A stretch of DNA of 64,000 nucleotides from Adiantum capillus-veneris (Eukaryota > Streptophyta > Polypodiopsida > Polypodiales > Pteridaceae): positions 48,985,928 to 49,049,927 of the forward strand of contig CM043959.1 of the NCBI GenBank assembly GCA_014529385.2, read 5' to 3'. Numbering within the stretch: the first letter of the stretch is position 1; the number at the start of each line of letters is the position of its first letter. The translations under genes were made by a program, and so were the position numbers. Below, piece after piece: positions 55,506-64,000 of the stretch. The notes under the pieces are model-generated. The model did no database searches. It was not told the DNA's origin and saw nothing but the letters and a program-made list of their open reading frames with translations.

Positions 55506-57437
55506 TGCATGGGAACCCCCCCATATATCTTTGCCCTTTTACCAAAATATTTCCTATTATATAAGTTACTTTTTATTTTTCTTCCCTTTTTCACAAAAGT
55601 TTTAGCCTTTCTTAAATAAATAAGACTTATGCTAATCAATCACGATGTAGCATAAATAAGTAAGCTTTCTTTGTTGATATCTCTTTTGACCTTAAATATT
55701 AAATATATATATTCTAAATTACATTATATAGTTTAGTATTTTTTAATATATTTTTTATGTATATATATTATTCCACTCTACCAAATATTTTATTCACTAG
55801 TTTTCACTTTCAAACCTCAACCCCACTTTCAAATTTCAATAATACCTCCATCTGGATGATTGCCAATCTTTTCAAAACTCTAGGTCATGTTTTCATACAC
55901 ATAAACGAGCTTACACTTGAAGGCAAGAGAGAAGTCCACTCAAAGGGGACCACCAAAAGACCTTTGCAACCACAAATAATACATTATTTGGCTAAATTTT
56001 TTAAGTAGAGAAGAACCCCGAATCTGAAGGACCGTTCAACATGAACGATGTAGCTCGTGATCTCAAATTTTAGCTCAATTTTTTTTAGAATTTTTGGAGT
56101 TATGAACAGGGAGATATGATTTTTGTAGTGGACCCCAGTTTTCTCGTGTAATGGTGACACAAGCCATCCCCAATTTTCTTCCCTCTAGAATGTCTATGGT
56201 TCTACAAGTCTTCAAGCATGATTACAAGAGACAAGGATCTTTTAATGAGGTCTTGGCAAGTCTAGAGTGATTCTATCACCATTTTTGGAGGATCCATCCT
56301 CATCAACAACTATCTACCTTTGACAATCTCTCTTGTAAATTTCTTACCTCTCTCTTCTCTCCCTAAGAAGCTTATTTCTAGCCAAAGCTAAACTATTGTA
56401 AATATCTTCTATCCTCTACATCCTACCCACATTCTCTCATCTTCTCTCTCTATTGACTCTGGTATTTTAAATAATGAGGAGACAAGATGGGAGCCACAAT
56501 CACATGCACCCCATTTTCTTAGTCACCAAAGTGGGACACTCACCTCAAATAGAAATATTGTTAAATCCTCCCCTCCTTCCCTATATAAGGAGGCCATGGG
56601 AGAACACACACACACACACACACACCTATCCATACGTACTCTTGTGCTACATGCTTGTAGCATGAACCCTAATCACATAATCACAACACCATCATCATCA
56701 CCATCACCATGCACAAAAGATGAAGACCACACCTCCACACCACTTGTAATTAAGGGTTGAAGGCACAATTTCAAGAAGAAGAAGGGTGGACACACTCATG
56801 ATATTCCTCGCCATCAACTCCCATCTCTCCATTATGCCTCCTACGATCTTGTCCCCTTCTCATTTTCCTGCCATACGCTACCTATTGTATTCATCTTTTG
56901 CAAGCAATCAACACACTCCATCTTGGTGCCATACTTTGTGTCGCTCTGGATACATCTCATTGTGAGTATGGTATATGCTTGTTTCTTGCCTTTTTTTTTC
57001 TGCTTATGTAAAGGTGTGTGGATTCGCAACCATACACACACACACACACACATACACTCTCTCTCTCTCTCCCTCTCATATTCCTATCATCTTGCTACTT
57101 CCATCTTGAGGTGTGCGGATTCACCACCTTTTGTATGAGAAGTGAGCATACTCGCAAGTTTCCCCTACCTCATTATCTTCCTTACTAACATGCACGAGTA
57201 GCAAGCCCATTCTCACTCATTCACCACTCCTCTCACCTTATTCTCCGACCACCCCATTCCACATTTGGGCGTGGATCTTGAAATTGTTTTCCATGGCATG
57301 CTTCATTGTGTATATGTATGCGTCCTAGCCGCATATCTTGCTAGGTGGTGCCCCTATTGTGTATCCCCCATGATGAGGCCATTGTGCATAGTCTTGGTGT
57401 AGAGGCCACCCGGTCTATTTTTGACTTTCGCCTCTCA
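55506..57437 (+). repeat. TE-H 5' LTR (left edge approximate)
   Basis: It ends cctctca two bases before the primer site. The left edge is set at the TG at 55506, where copia TE-G coding similarity stops. It holds AC runs at about 56608-56626 and 57033-57052. Without the 3' LTR the left edge is not proven. Confidence 0.65.
56582..56588 (+). promoter_or_regulatory. TATA box in TE-H LTR
   Basis: tatataa in the context ccctatataaggagg, about 850 bp before the LTR end. A good TATA match; the use is inferred. Confidence 0.55.
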
Positions 57438-57439
57438 TT

Positions 57440-57457
57440 TGGTGCCCCCACGGAGGA
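57440..57457 (+). other. TE-H primer binding site
   Basis: TGGTGCCCCCACGGAGGA two bases after the LTR. The core is shared with TE-A, TE-B and TE-D. Confidence 0.75.
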
Positions 57458-57506
57458 GGGCTCTTGAAACCTTCAATTTACAAGGCTGACATGTTTAATT
57501 CTCTTC

Positions 57507-57764
57507 ATGGACGAGTGGCTTCTTGAATTCTCTAATTGGACCACTGAAGAGGAGGAGCTTCAAGCAGGTTTGACACAAGTCATCAAGATACTCTTGCCAG
57601 GGTGTTGTATTGTTAGCATAGAAGAAGTGGTAAGACCCTCTTTCCGTACTCAGATTGTTTACATTTCTCATTATCCCCGCAAGCGTAAAAGCAAGGCACA
57701 AGATGCATCATGCTCACATTGTAGCCAAAAACGGCACCTTCGACATGAGTGCAACCCAAAGTGA
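57507..57764 (+). CDS. TE-H ORFa, small CCHC zinc-knuckle protein
   Basis: An 85-aa ATG frame starting 50 bp after the primer site. MDEWLLEFSNWTTEEEE, then LLPGCCIVSIEEV, a basic part and CSHCSQKRHLRHEC (C-X2-C-X4-H-X4-C). It aligns with TE-A ORFa over its whole length. The spacing from the primer site is about the same in both. It would be the first product of the genomic RNA. Nucleic-acid binding is inferred from the knuckle; no known family name is claimed. Confidence 0.75.
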   Translation: MDEWLLEFSNWTTEEEELQAGLTQVIKILLPGCCIVSIEEVVRPSFRTQIVYISHYPRKRKSKAQDASCSHCSQKRHLRHECNPK

Positions 57765-58101
57765 AGAAAAGGCCATCATTTTCTCCCTCGACATCCGCAC
57801 AGGCGTTCTCACATCAGTAGGCTTTCAAGTAGCACCAGGCTTTTCTACATCTACGTCCACATCTTTGCCACCTATTCCACCTACGTCCACAACAAGCCTT
57901 CACAACTTGAGGAAGCTACTACGAACGCGTGGTCCCTCCCTCTCACTTGCACCAAAAGATTCAAGGGTTTTCCAGCGCCGACAATCACCCCGTCTCCAAA
58001 ACAAAAGGGTAAATCCTCCAAAGTCTTTCTATACCTCACTCTCATCTCATGAGCCAAGAACTAGAAACAACAGCATGGATTCTACGTCGTCTACCGGGTG
58101 A
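57745..58101 (+). CDS. TE-H ORFb, first part
   Basis: ATG at 57745, inside ORFa, +1 relative to it; 118 aa. The start MSATQSEE, IFSLDIRTGV matches TE-A ORFb. A Ser/Thr/Pro-rich stretch follows, then a basic one (FQRRQSPRLQNKR). The frame ends at 58101; an overlapping frame then carries the next conserved part, so an indel or a second ORF boundary lies near 58070-58100. Function is unknown. Confidence 0.55.
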   Translation: MSATQSEEKAIIFSLDIRTGVLTSVGFQVAPGFSTSTSTSLPPIPPTSTTSLHNLRKLLRTRGPSLSLAPKDSRVFQRRQSPRLQNKRVNPPKSFYTSLSSHEPRTRNNSMDSTSSTG

Positions 58102-58107
58102 TGTGGC

Positions 58108-58483
58108 GGAGCTTGTCATCGACAAGTTCTTTGACACAGGTTTTGCTTAGTGGAAAGACAAGACCCTCCACCTTCAAGGGGTGTTGCTTGTGAATCAAGG
58201 CTATGATGACGACTTTACAGCTTGCTATGTATCCATCCAACTTGGATTAATACAAGTGGTAAGACTCACCACCTACCTCATCACACCTGTGTATACACTA
58301 GATGGCACTCTATCTTGCAGAAAAGTGAAGTTGCTCAAAGAGAGAGAGTTCAAGCTTTTCCAAGAGCTTGCTAGAGGGGCAATCCTAGAGCTAGAAGACG
58401 AAGACAATCTTGTCCTATGGTACTATAAATTTGACCTCGACTACCAAGAGCTCTACACCTCCGACTATAACCTTCCACCATGA
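58108..58483 (+). pseudogene. TE-H ORFb, second part
   Basis: The frame includes one TAG at 58148-58150. It has YDDDFTACYVSIQLGLIQVV, TTYLITPVYTLDG, KLLKEREFKLFQEL and DNLVLWYYKFDLD. The part around LITPVY aligns with TE-A 5565-5768. It ends in ATGA shared with the ORFc start (58480-58483). Function is unknown. Confidence 0.55.
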
Positions 58484-58737
58484 AGGAGAGAGCCTTTCCG
58501 AATTATCATGTGATGGACCCAACGCATCAACCTTTTGCAAGGAACCAAACTTATGCACCACAACGAATTCAATCAATCAAAGTAATCTTGGACCGCAAGA
58601 TGTTTTATCAGCAGATCATTACAACCATGTTTGGTAGAGAACGACTGCAAGAGATAAACACCTCTTCCCTACCCTTTATCCTCCCTATGATTAATCATGA
58701 AGTGTCTTTTGATGTAGTTATTTTCATCCTTGTATAG
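58480..58737 (+). CDS. TE-H ORFc, conserved small protein of unknown function
   Basis: An 85-aa ATG frame overlapping the previous stop by ATGA. LDRKMFYQQ, FGRERLQEI, LPFILPMINH and SFDVVIFILV match the ORFc copies of TE-A and TE-B in order and spacing. The gag ATG is 90 bp downstream. With four examples in three elements on both strands, this is a real conserved ORF. No biochemical role can be read from it. Confidence 0.75.
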   Translation: MKERAFPNYHVMDPTHQPFARNQTYAPQRIQSIKVILDRKMFYQQIITTMFGRERLQEINTSSLPFILPMINHEVSFDVVIFILV

Positions 58738-58827
58738 TATGTTTTCCATCTACCGAGCACCCATGTATTGAATCTCATTTTTTTTAATAAAATATTTCTA
58801 AGTCAAGTTAATTTTCTCACTCTCACA

Positions 58828-60489
58828 ATGGCAAGTGTAGCATTTTCAACCTTTACTGGTAAGGTGGGTGAGGATGCAGTAGACTTTCTAGACAACTTGG
58901 AAATAGCATGTGTTATCTCTGCGAGAGATGATGATGCTTCACGCTTGCGCATCTTCCCACTTATAATGAAGGTGGAGGCAAGATCGTGGTACAATGCCTT
59001 GGCATAAGCAACCAAGGAACGGTGGGACTTATTAAGAGCAGCCTTTGTCAAGCATTTTGGAGAGGGCACAACATCAGAGAAGCTATGGAAATTGTTGACA
59101 GAGTTGAAGCAGGGCAGTATGTTGGAATATGCATCATATGAGTCAAAGTTTGTAGATTTATGGGGGTGATGGGTTGCATCGCTAAGAGAGGATGAGGGGG
59201 CACCTGATTTCCTAAAGAAGGATGGGTTTGTGGCTGGGTTACGGCCATCTCTTAAAGAGAAGGTGAAGGAAAGGTTTCTTGCTACGTATGAGCTAGCAGT
59301 TGAAGTGGCCCGCCTTAAAGACAAGAAGTTGCGCCTACAAGCCAGGAATATCGATGAAGAGGAATCCGTTAGGACCTGACCACCTCTAGCACCACCTACA
59401 ACAGCCGCCCAGAGGATTCAACCACAAGAACCAATTGAAGATCAGCAAGACATGCTCAATCGAATCACCAATCAACTTGAGAATCTCTCAGTCCATTTAA
59501 TACAACAAGGGCATGCACACAATCGCAACCAAGAGCAAGGAAGAGGACAACGAAGGCAAAACCAAGAATACCACTGCTACAATTGTGGGGAGGATGGTCA
59601 TGGCATGTACTACTGTCCACACCCAAGGAGGCAGAATTTCAACAGAGGAGCCAGGCAAAACCAGGTTTCACCACCGAGAGCAAGACCACCACCACCGAGG
59701 GCACCACAACAAGCACTACCCATGCAAATCCTACAACCACCCATTCAACCACAACCACCACCACAACCTCTCATTCCACCCTTACCCCCACCACTAGTTG
59801 GCAATCAAACAGTAAGCACCATCAGTCTTGAAGGTAAAGGAAAGGAGAAAGTGGAGGAGGATATCAAGGGAGTAGCAAAAGGTAAGACCAAGTTTAAAGG
59901 AGTAGATGCCATAGGGGTAAAACGCGCTAGGCAAGGTGAATCTTCCCAAAAGGAAGAAAAGATGAAGACTAAAGGGGAATCTAGCAAAAATCCGTCCAAG
60001 TCACGACGTAAAATTGACATTGTAGATTTCTCTTTGGGTGAATGTTCTAAACCATATGATTTGGTTCAAGATGTTTCTGTGCACGGCCCAAAAATCACCT
60101 GGCCCCAATTACTCCACCTAGCACCTAGGGTGAGGAGACAATGGACAAAGATGGTTAGCACGAGACGACCAAAGCCAAAGATAGTTGGGGCTATCTCTGG
60201 GAGGAATCTAGATGACATACTACCAGTGATGGATACTTACATCAAAGGGCAACACATCTCCAATATCTACATCGATGGTGGCGCACAAATATGCGTCATG
60301 AGTGAAAAAATGATGCACCGTTTGGGTTTAGAGGTGAGTCGGCCGGCACCATGCCGAGCCAAAATGGCAAATAATTTAAAAGTTCAATGTGTTGGTGTCA
60401 TAAATGCAGTTAGGATAAAGGCATTCAACACCAAGATGTGGACATCTTTGTCATGCCACACAAAGGGGAGGGCTATCCTATCATTCTAG
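58828..60489 (+). pseudogene. TE-H gag and start of protease
   Basis: ATG at 58828. The capsid starts FTGKVGEDAVDFLDNLE, matching TE-B and TE-D gag. At least three in-frame stops follow (the first at 59005-59007) before the open part from 59452. It has one CCHC knuckle (CYNCGEDGHGMYYC, about 59575-59616), a Pro-rich region and a Lys-rich region, then the protease active site IYIDGGAQICV (Asp near 60274; DGG). The frame is lost by a small indel near 60435, just before VDIFVMPH of the pol frame. Confidence 0.87.
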
Positions 60490-63400
60490 GGAGGCCTTGG
60501 CTTATGGCTATGAGAGCTAAGCAGGACTGGGACACCAGCATAATCCAGATGAAGGATGCAAAAGGGAGGCCAATACTTTACGACATGAAGACAGGTCGGC
60601 AATGGGACATGGATCTAGAAACCTCTATGGATGAGTTTTCTAGTGGTGACTCTTCAACCACTTCAGAGGAGGAGTCAACAGTGAGTGAAGAAAGTGACAG
60701 TAGCATTGAGGTGATGGGGATCATTCTCAAGGACCCTAAGAAGATGGAGCAACCTGATTTCTCATCATCAAACCAAGGGGAGACACCAGGTATAAAACCT
60801 CTGGTAGAAGCAAGTAAGCTACATCAAATGCTCTCTAGTGAGTTGTGTGGGAAGGAGCGTGAAGATTATATTTTGATGCTAAGTAATTTTACCACATTAT
60901 TCATTGATGAATATGATAAAATCACTGGCATCACAGTAGTTCAACATCACATTAAGCTCAAGGAGGGAAGTAAAGCTGTAGTGCAGAAGCTCAGGCGGCT
61001 AGGAGTAATTCAACAAGACGCCTTGCTCAAAGAGGTGAGGAAATTGCTAGAAGCCGGTTTTATCTATCCTGTTGAAGACTCAGAGTGGTTTTCTCCAGTG
61101 GTAGTCACACCAAAGAAGAATGGTAAGTGGAGGGTTTGTATTGATTACAAGCCTCTTAATGCAGCCACAAAGAGGGACCATTTTCCTCTTCCTTTTCAAG
61201 ACGAAATTCTCAATGAGGTAGCAGGACATGAGCGCTACACGGTATGTGATGGCTACTCAGGCTACTTCCAAATCAGCATCGCCGAAGAAGATCAAAAGAA
61301 GACAACCTTCATCACACCATGGGGATGTTTTGCTTACAGAGTTATGCCTTTTGGTCTCACTAATGCTCCAGCCACTTTTCAGCAATATGTAACATTTGTT
61401 TTTCAGCCATTTTTTGGAAAATCAATCCGTGATTTTATTGATGACTTTTGTATCTATAGCTCTCGCTCTCTTCATTTGGAGAAAGTTTATGAAGGTCTAG
61501 CTAGGCTACAAGCTTTGGGGGGCCAACTCAATGTGGAGAAATGCCACATTGGTGAAAGCAAGGTTACTCTTCTTGGCCATGTGATCTCGGCCAATGGCAT
61601 TGAAGCTGACCCAAGCAAGGTTCAAGCCTTGCTGGCTTTGACCTCTCCCACCACAACAAAGGAGTTGGTCTCTTTTCTTCAAAAGGTGAGGTATTTGAGT
61701 AGGTTCATTCACTTGCTCTCCCAAGCGGTTCTCCCTTTACAACAAGTTACCCATCAAGAGATCTTCACTTGGAGTGAAGAAAATGAACAAAAATTCAATG
61801 AGGTAAAACAAATTCTAGCTTCACTTCCCACCATAGCACCTTCAAAGTGGGACGAGCCATTTTATGTAAACCCTAGAGTGGGCAATGACACACTTGGGGC
61901 TGTATTAATGCAAAAGGATCCTCAAACTTCTTTCATGCGTCCTATCTACTTCTCTAGTCGAATGATGACTCCATCAGAAAAGGGATACACGGCAGTGGAG
62001 CAAATGGTGCTTGCATTAATGTTTGCTACCACCAAATTTCACTCTTATTTATTGTCTAGACCATTCATAATCTTAACAATGGAAGAAGTATTTCCTTATG
62101 TAATGCAACACATGGATGTTTCTTCTAGGATTTCCAAATGGCTCACAAGGCTGCAAGAGTTTGACTACACAATGCAAGTGGAGAACTCCACAAGGGCCAG
62201 CCTAGGAGGTATTCTCACTCATCGCCACTATGAAAAGAAGCTAAAGATAAAGCCAAATGATCAAGATATTACACCCGTACTGGAAGTCCCTAAGGTAGAG
62301 GAGGCTCACTCTCTTTTCTTTGATGGAGCCTACAAGAGGAAAGTGGACAAAGCTGAAGCAGGCATTGTCATCTTCAACGAGCAAGGGGATAAGGTTTTCT
62401 CCATTGGGAATCTCTTGGATTCTCACTCTAACAATGAGGCAGAATATGCAGCCTTAACTCTTGGGTTAGAGTGGTGTGTGACACAGGGCATTCAACGGTT
62501 AAATGTATTTGGTGATGCCATGCTTTTAATAAAACAAATACAAGGAACTTGGGTTTGTAAAAATCATAGCTTGCTAGGCCATTTGCACAAAGTCAAGGAA
62601 CTTTTAGGAAAATTTCAAGTTGTACAATTACATCATGTCCCTCGAGTAGAAAATCAAGAAGCAGATGCTCTAGCTAGAGAGAAGCTGCAAGATGTTTCAG
62701 TGGTGGGTGCTATCAAATTGAATCTGCCTCTCTTCCAAGGTAGCGATGCTATGCCTGACATCATGAGTTTCTTGGACATAGGAGAGTGTCCTAAGGATCT
62801 TAGTAAGGGCCAAAAGCAGTGGCTTGTGCGCAAGGCAACAAAATACCGCCTTATCAATGACGGCCTCTACTGCAAGGGTAAGGATCAAATTCTTAGGCGT
62901 GTACCTCTCTCTAGAGAGATCACTGAAATCATTTCAAGTTTCCATGATGGTGTTTGCGGAGGACACTTTGCACTTGACATCACTAGTAGAAAGATTCTAC
63001 AAGCCGGGTTTGTATGGCCTAGTCTACATAGGGATGTGCATCATTGGTGTAAAACATGCAAGGAATGTCAAAAGGCAGGGGATAGGAGGCTCACATATGA
63101 GACACACACTCCTATAATCTCATATGGACCATTTGAGAAATGGGAAATTGATGCTATTGGGCCTTTGCCAAGGAGCCAATCATGTAAATTTTATATCATC
63201 ATGGGTGTGGACTACATGACCAGGTGGGCTGAAGCAGTTGCCACCAGCCGGATTACGGCTAAGGAAGTGGCTAAGTTCGTATTTGAAAACATTTGTTGCC
63301 GTTTTGACACTCCTCTTGAAATAATTTTTGACAGGGGACCAGCTTTTAGAGGAGACCTTGTAGGAGAGCTAATGGAGAAGTTAGGTATCTCACGACGACA

Positions 63401-64000
63401 CTCAACTCCCTACTACCCACAATGCAATGGTTTGGTGGAAAAGGTAAATGGTATGATCTGCAAGATCATCACTAAACATGTAAACAATCACAAAAGTGAT
63501 TGGGACAAGCATCTTATGGCTGCACTTTGGGCTTATTGCACTTCATTTCGCACATCCCTTGGGTTCACACCATATCACTTGGTGTTTGGTAAGGAAGCCA
63601 TTTTACCCATTGAAGTACAATTGGCTAGTCTCAGGGTGCTATCTGGGCAGGTGGAACGTCCTAATGCTCATCTCCACAACCACATTCTTGATCTAGAGAG
63701 GCTTCAACTAGACAGAGAAGATGCTATCAACTATTATGCAGCACAGTCAGAGCCACATCGACTTACCTTCAACAAGGGACTTAGGGAAAAAGGTTTCAAG
63801 AAAGGTATGTTGGTCCTACGGTATGATAACAGATTTGACACTAGGAAGGATAAAAAGTTTTCACCCAGATGGGAGGGGCCATTTGTCATTAGAAAGAGCT
63901 ACGCCAATGGCAGTTACCGATTGATGGATACAGATGGTAGGCTCCACAAAACACGTGTCAATGGATGGAGGTTGAAGCAATACTTTTTGAGATTTGATCA
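60453..64000 (+). CDS. TE-H pol: protease end, reverse transcriptase, dual RNase H, integrase (open at right edge)
   Basis: I read this frame codon by codon to the window end and found no stop: 1182 codons. It starts in the protease tail (YPIILGRPWL). An acidic linker is followed by RT with VVVTPKKNGKWRVCIDYK, FGLTNAPATFQ and active site FIDDF (61434-61448). The original RNase H has lost ligands (FYVNPR, LTMEEVF). The archaeal-type RNase H has FFDGAYKR, NNEAEYAAL, VFGDAMLL and QEADALA. Integrase has HDGVCGGH, CKTCKEC, then EIDAIGPLP, IIFDRGPAF and GLVEKVNG. It ends in the GPY/F module (WEGPF). The start given is the first ATG in frame; the natural start is a gag-pol junction. Confidence 0.93.
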   Translation, partial: MPHKGEGYPIILGRPWLMAMRAKQDWDTSIIQMKDAKGRPILYDMKTGRQWDMDLETSMDEFSSGDSSTTSEEESTVSEESDSSIEVMGIILKDPKKMEQPDFSSSNQGETPGIKPLVEASKLHQMLSSELCGKEREDYILMLSNFTTLFIDEYDKITGITVVQHHIKLKEGSKAVVQKLRRLGVIQQDALLKEVRKLLEAGFIYPVEDSEWFSPVVVTPKKNGKWRVCIDYKPLNAATKRDHFPLPFQDEILNEVAGHERYTVCDGYSGYFQISIAEEDQKKTTFITPWGCFAYRVMPFGLTNAPATFQQYVTFVFQPFFGKSIRDFIDDFCIYSSRSLHLEKVYEGLARLQALGGQLNVEKCHIGESKVTLLGHVISANGIEADPSKVQALLALTSPTTTKELVSFLQKVRYLSRFIHLLSQAVLPLQQVTHQEIFTWSEENEQKFNEVKQILASLPTIAPSKWDEPFYVNPRVGNDTLGAVLMQKDPQTSFMRPIYFSSRMMTPSEKGYTAVEQMVLALMFATTKFHSYLLSRPFIILTMEEVFPYVMQHMDVSSRISKWLTRLQEFDYTMQVENSTRASLGGILTHRHYEKKLKIKPNDQDITPVLEVPKVEEAHSLFFDGAYKRKVDKAEAGIVIFNEQGDKVFSIGNLLDSHSNNEAEYAALTLGLEWCVTQGIQRLNVFGDAMLLIKQIQGTWVCKNHSLLGHLHKVKELLGKFQVVQLHHVPRVENQEADALAREKLQDVSVVGAIKLNLPLFQGSDAMPDIMSFLDIGECPKDLSKGQKQWLVRKATKYRLINDGLYCKGKDQILRRVPLSREITEIISSFHDGVCGGHFALDITSRKILQAGFVWPSLHRDVHHWCKTCKECQKAGDRRLTYETHTPIISYGPFEKWEIDAIGPLPRSQSCKFYIIMGVDYMTRWAEAVATSRITAKEVAKFVFENICCRFDTPLEIIFDRGPAFRGDLVGELMEKLGISRRHSTPYYPQCNGLVEKVNGMICKIITKHVNNHKSDWDKHLMAALWAYCTSFRTSLGFTPYHLVFGKEAILPIEVQLASLRVLSGQVERPNAHLHNHILDLERLQLDREDAINYYAAQSEPHRLTFNKGLREKGFKKGMLVLRYDNRFDTRKDKKFSPRWEGPFVIRKSYANGSYRLMDTDGRLHKTRVNGWRLKQYFLRFD

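Larger units (their letters stand above)
55506..64000 (+). mobile_element. TE-H: Tat-like Ty3/gypsy element, 3' end outside the window
   Basis: 5' LTR (about 55506-57437), primer site 57440, ORFa, ORFb, ORFc, gag and a long pol on the plus strand. It matches TE-A along leader ORFs and pol and TE-B in ORFc and gag. It is inserted into TE-G. The right LTR is not reached, so no target duplication can be checked. Confidence 0.92.

Overview
The window looks like repeat-dominated nuclear DNA from a land plant with a large genome. The evidence is long nested LTR retrotransposons of plant type (Ty3/gypsy with a second RNase H, Ty1/copia with initiator-Met-like primer sites), a plant-type PIF/Harbinger transposon and a UDP-glycosyltransferase pseudogene with a plant PSPG box. 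There is no bacterial-style operon, RNA gene or CRISPR array. The species cannot be named from the sequence; a fern or lycophyte is only a guess. Almost all coding sequence belongs to mobile elements.

Layout. TE-A (62-12067, minus) is a Tat-like Ty3/gypsy element with 1.5 kb LTRs; its leader ORF region is split by TE-B (6092-10084, plus), a shorter gypsy element flanked by gtgt. 12068-15342 is decayed sequence ending in the 3' edge of an old element. TE-C (15343-28884, minus; duplication ctttg) is a Ty1/copia element whose leader is split by TE-D (19791-27796, minus; flanks acgt), another Tat-like gypsy element. 28890-37600 is the least repeat-dense stretch, with decayed copia LTR remnants and the UDP-glycosyltransferase pseudogene (about 33730-35000, minus). 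TE-E (about 37680-53531, minus) is a PIF/Harbinger element: a DDE transposase plus a Myb/SANT-like ORF cut in two by TE-F (39452-52860, minus; perfect duplication accag), a 13.4 kb gypsy element. TE-G (about 54115-55505, minus) is a truncated copia element cut by TE-H (55506 to beyond 64000, plus), a relative of TE-A with an uninterrupted pol reading frame running off the window.

How the genes fit together. TE-A, TE-B and TE-H share a block between the primer site and gag that is not ordinary gag-pol: ORFa (about 85 aa, CCHC knuckle), ORFb (overlapping out of frame) and ORFc (70-85 aa, motif DRK-x-FYQQ then ILP-x-I then FIL). ORFc is seen four times in three elements, tandemly duplicated in TE-B. 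It is the best candidate here for an undescribed protein family. TE-F carries a second retropepsin-like domain with a canonical DTGA downstream of integrase, while its normally placed protease has DGG; it also has a 140-aa 3' ORF of unknown function and three copies of its polypurine tract. TE-D contains a leader block homologous to the leader of the copia element it landed in.

Most element genes are broken by stops and frameshifts. The most intact coding parts are the TE-H pol, TE-A RNase H-integrase, TE-B gag and TE-F pol. The TE-F pol is open but its integrase lacks the catalytic glutamate.
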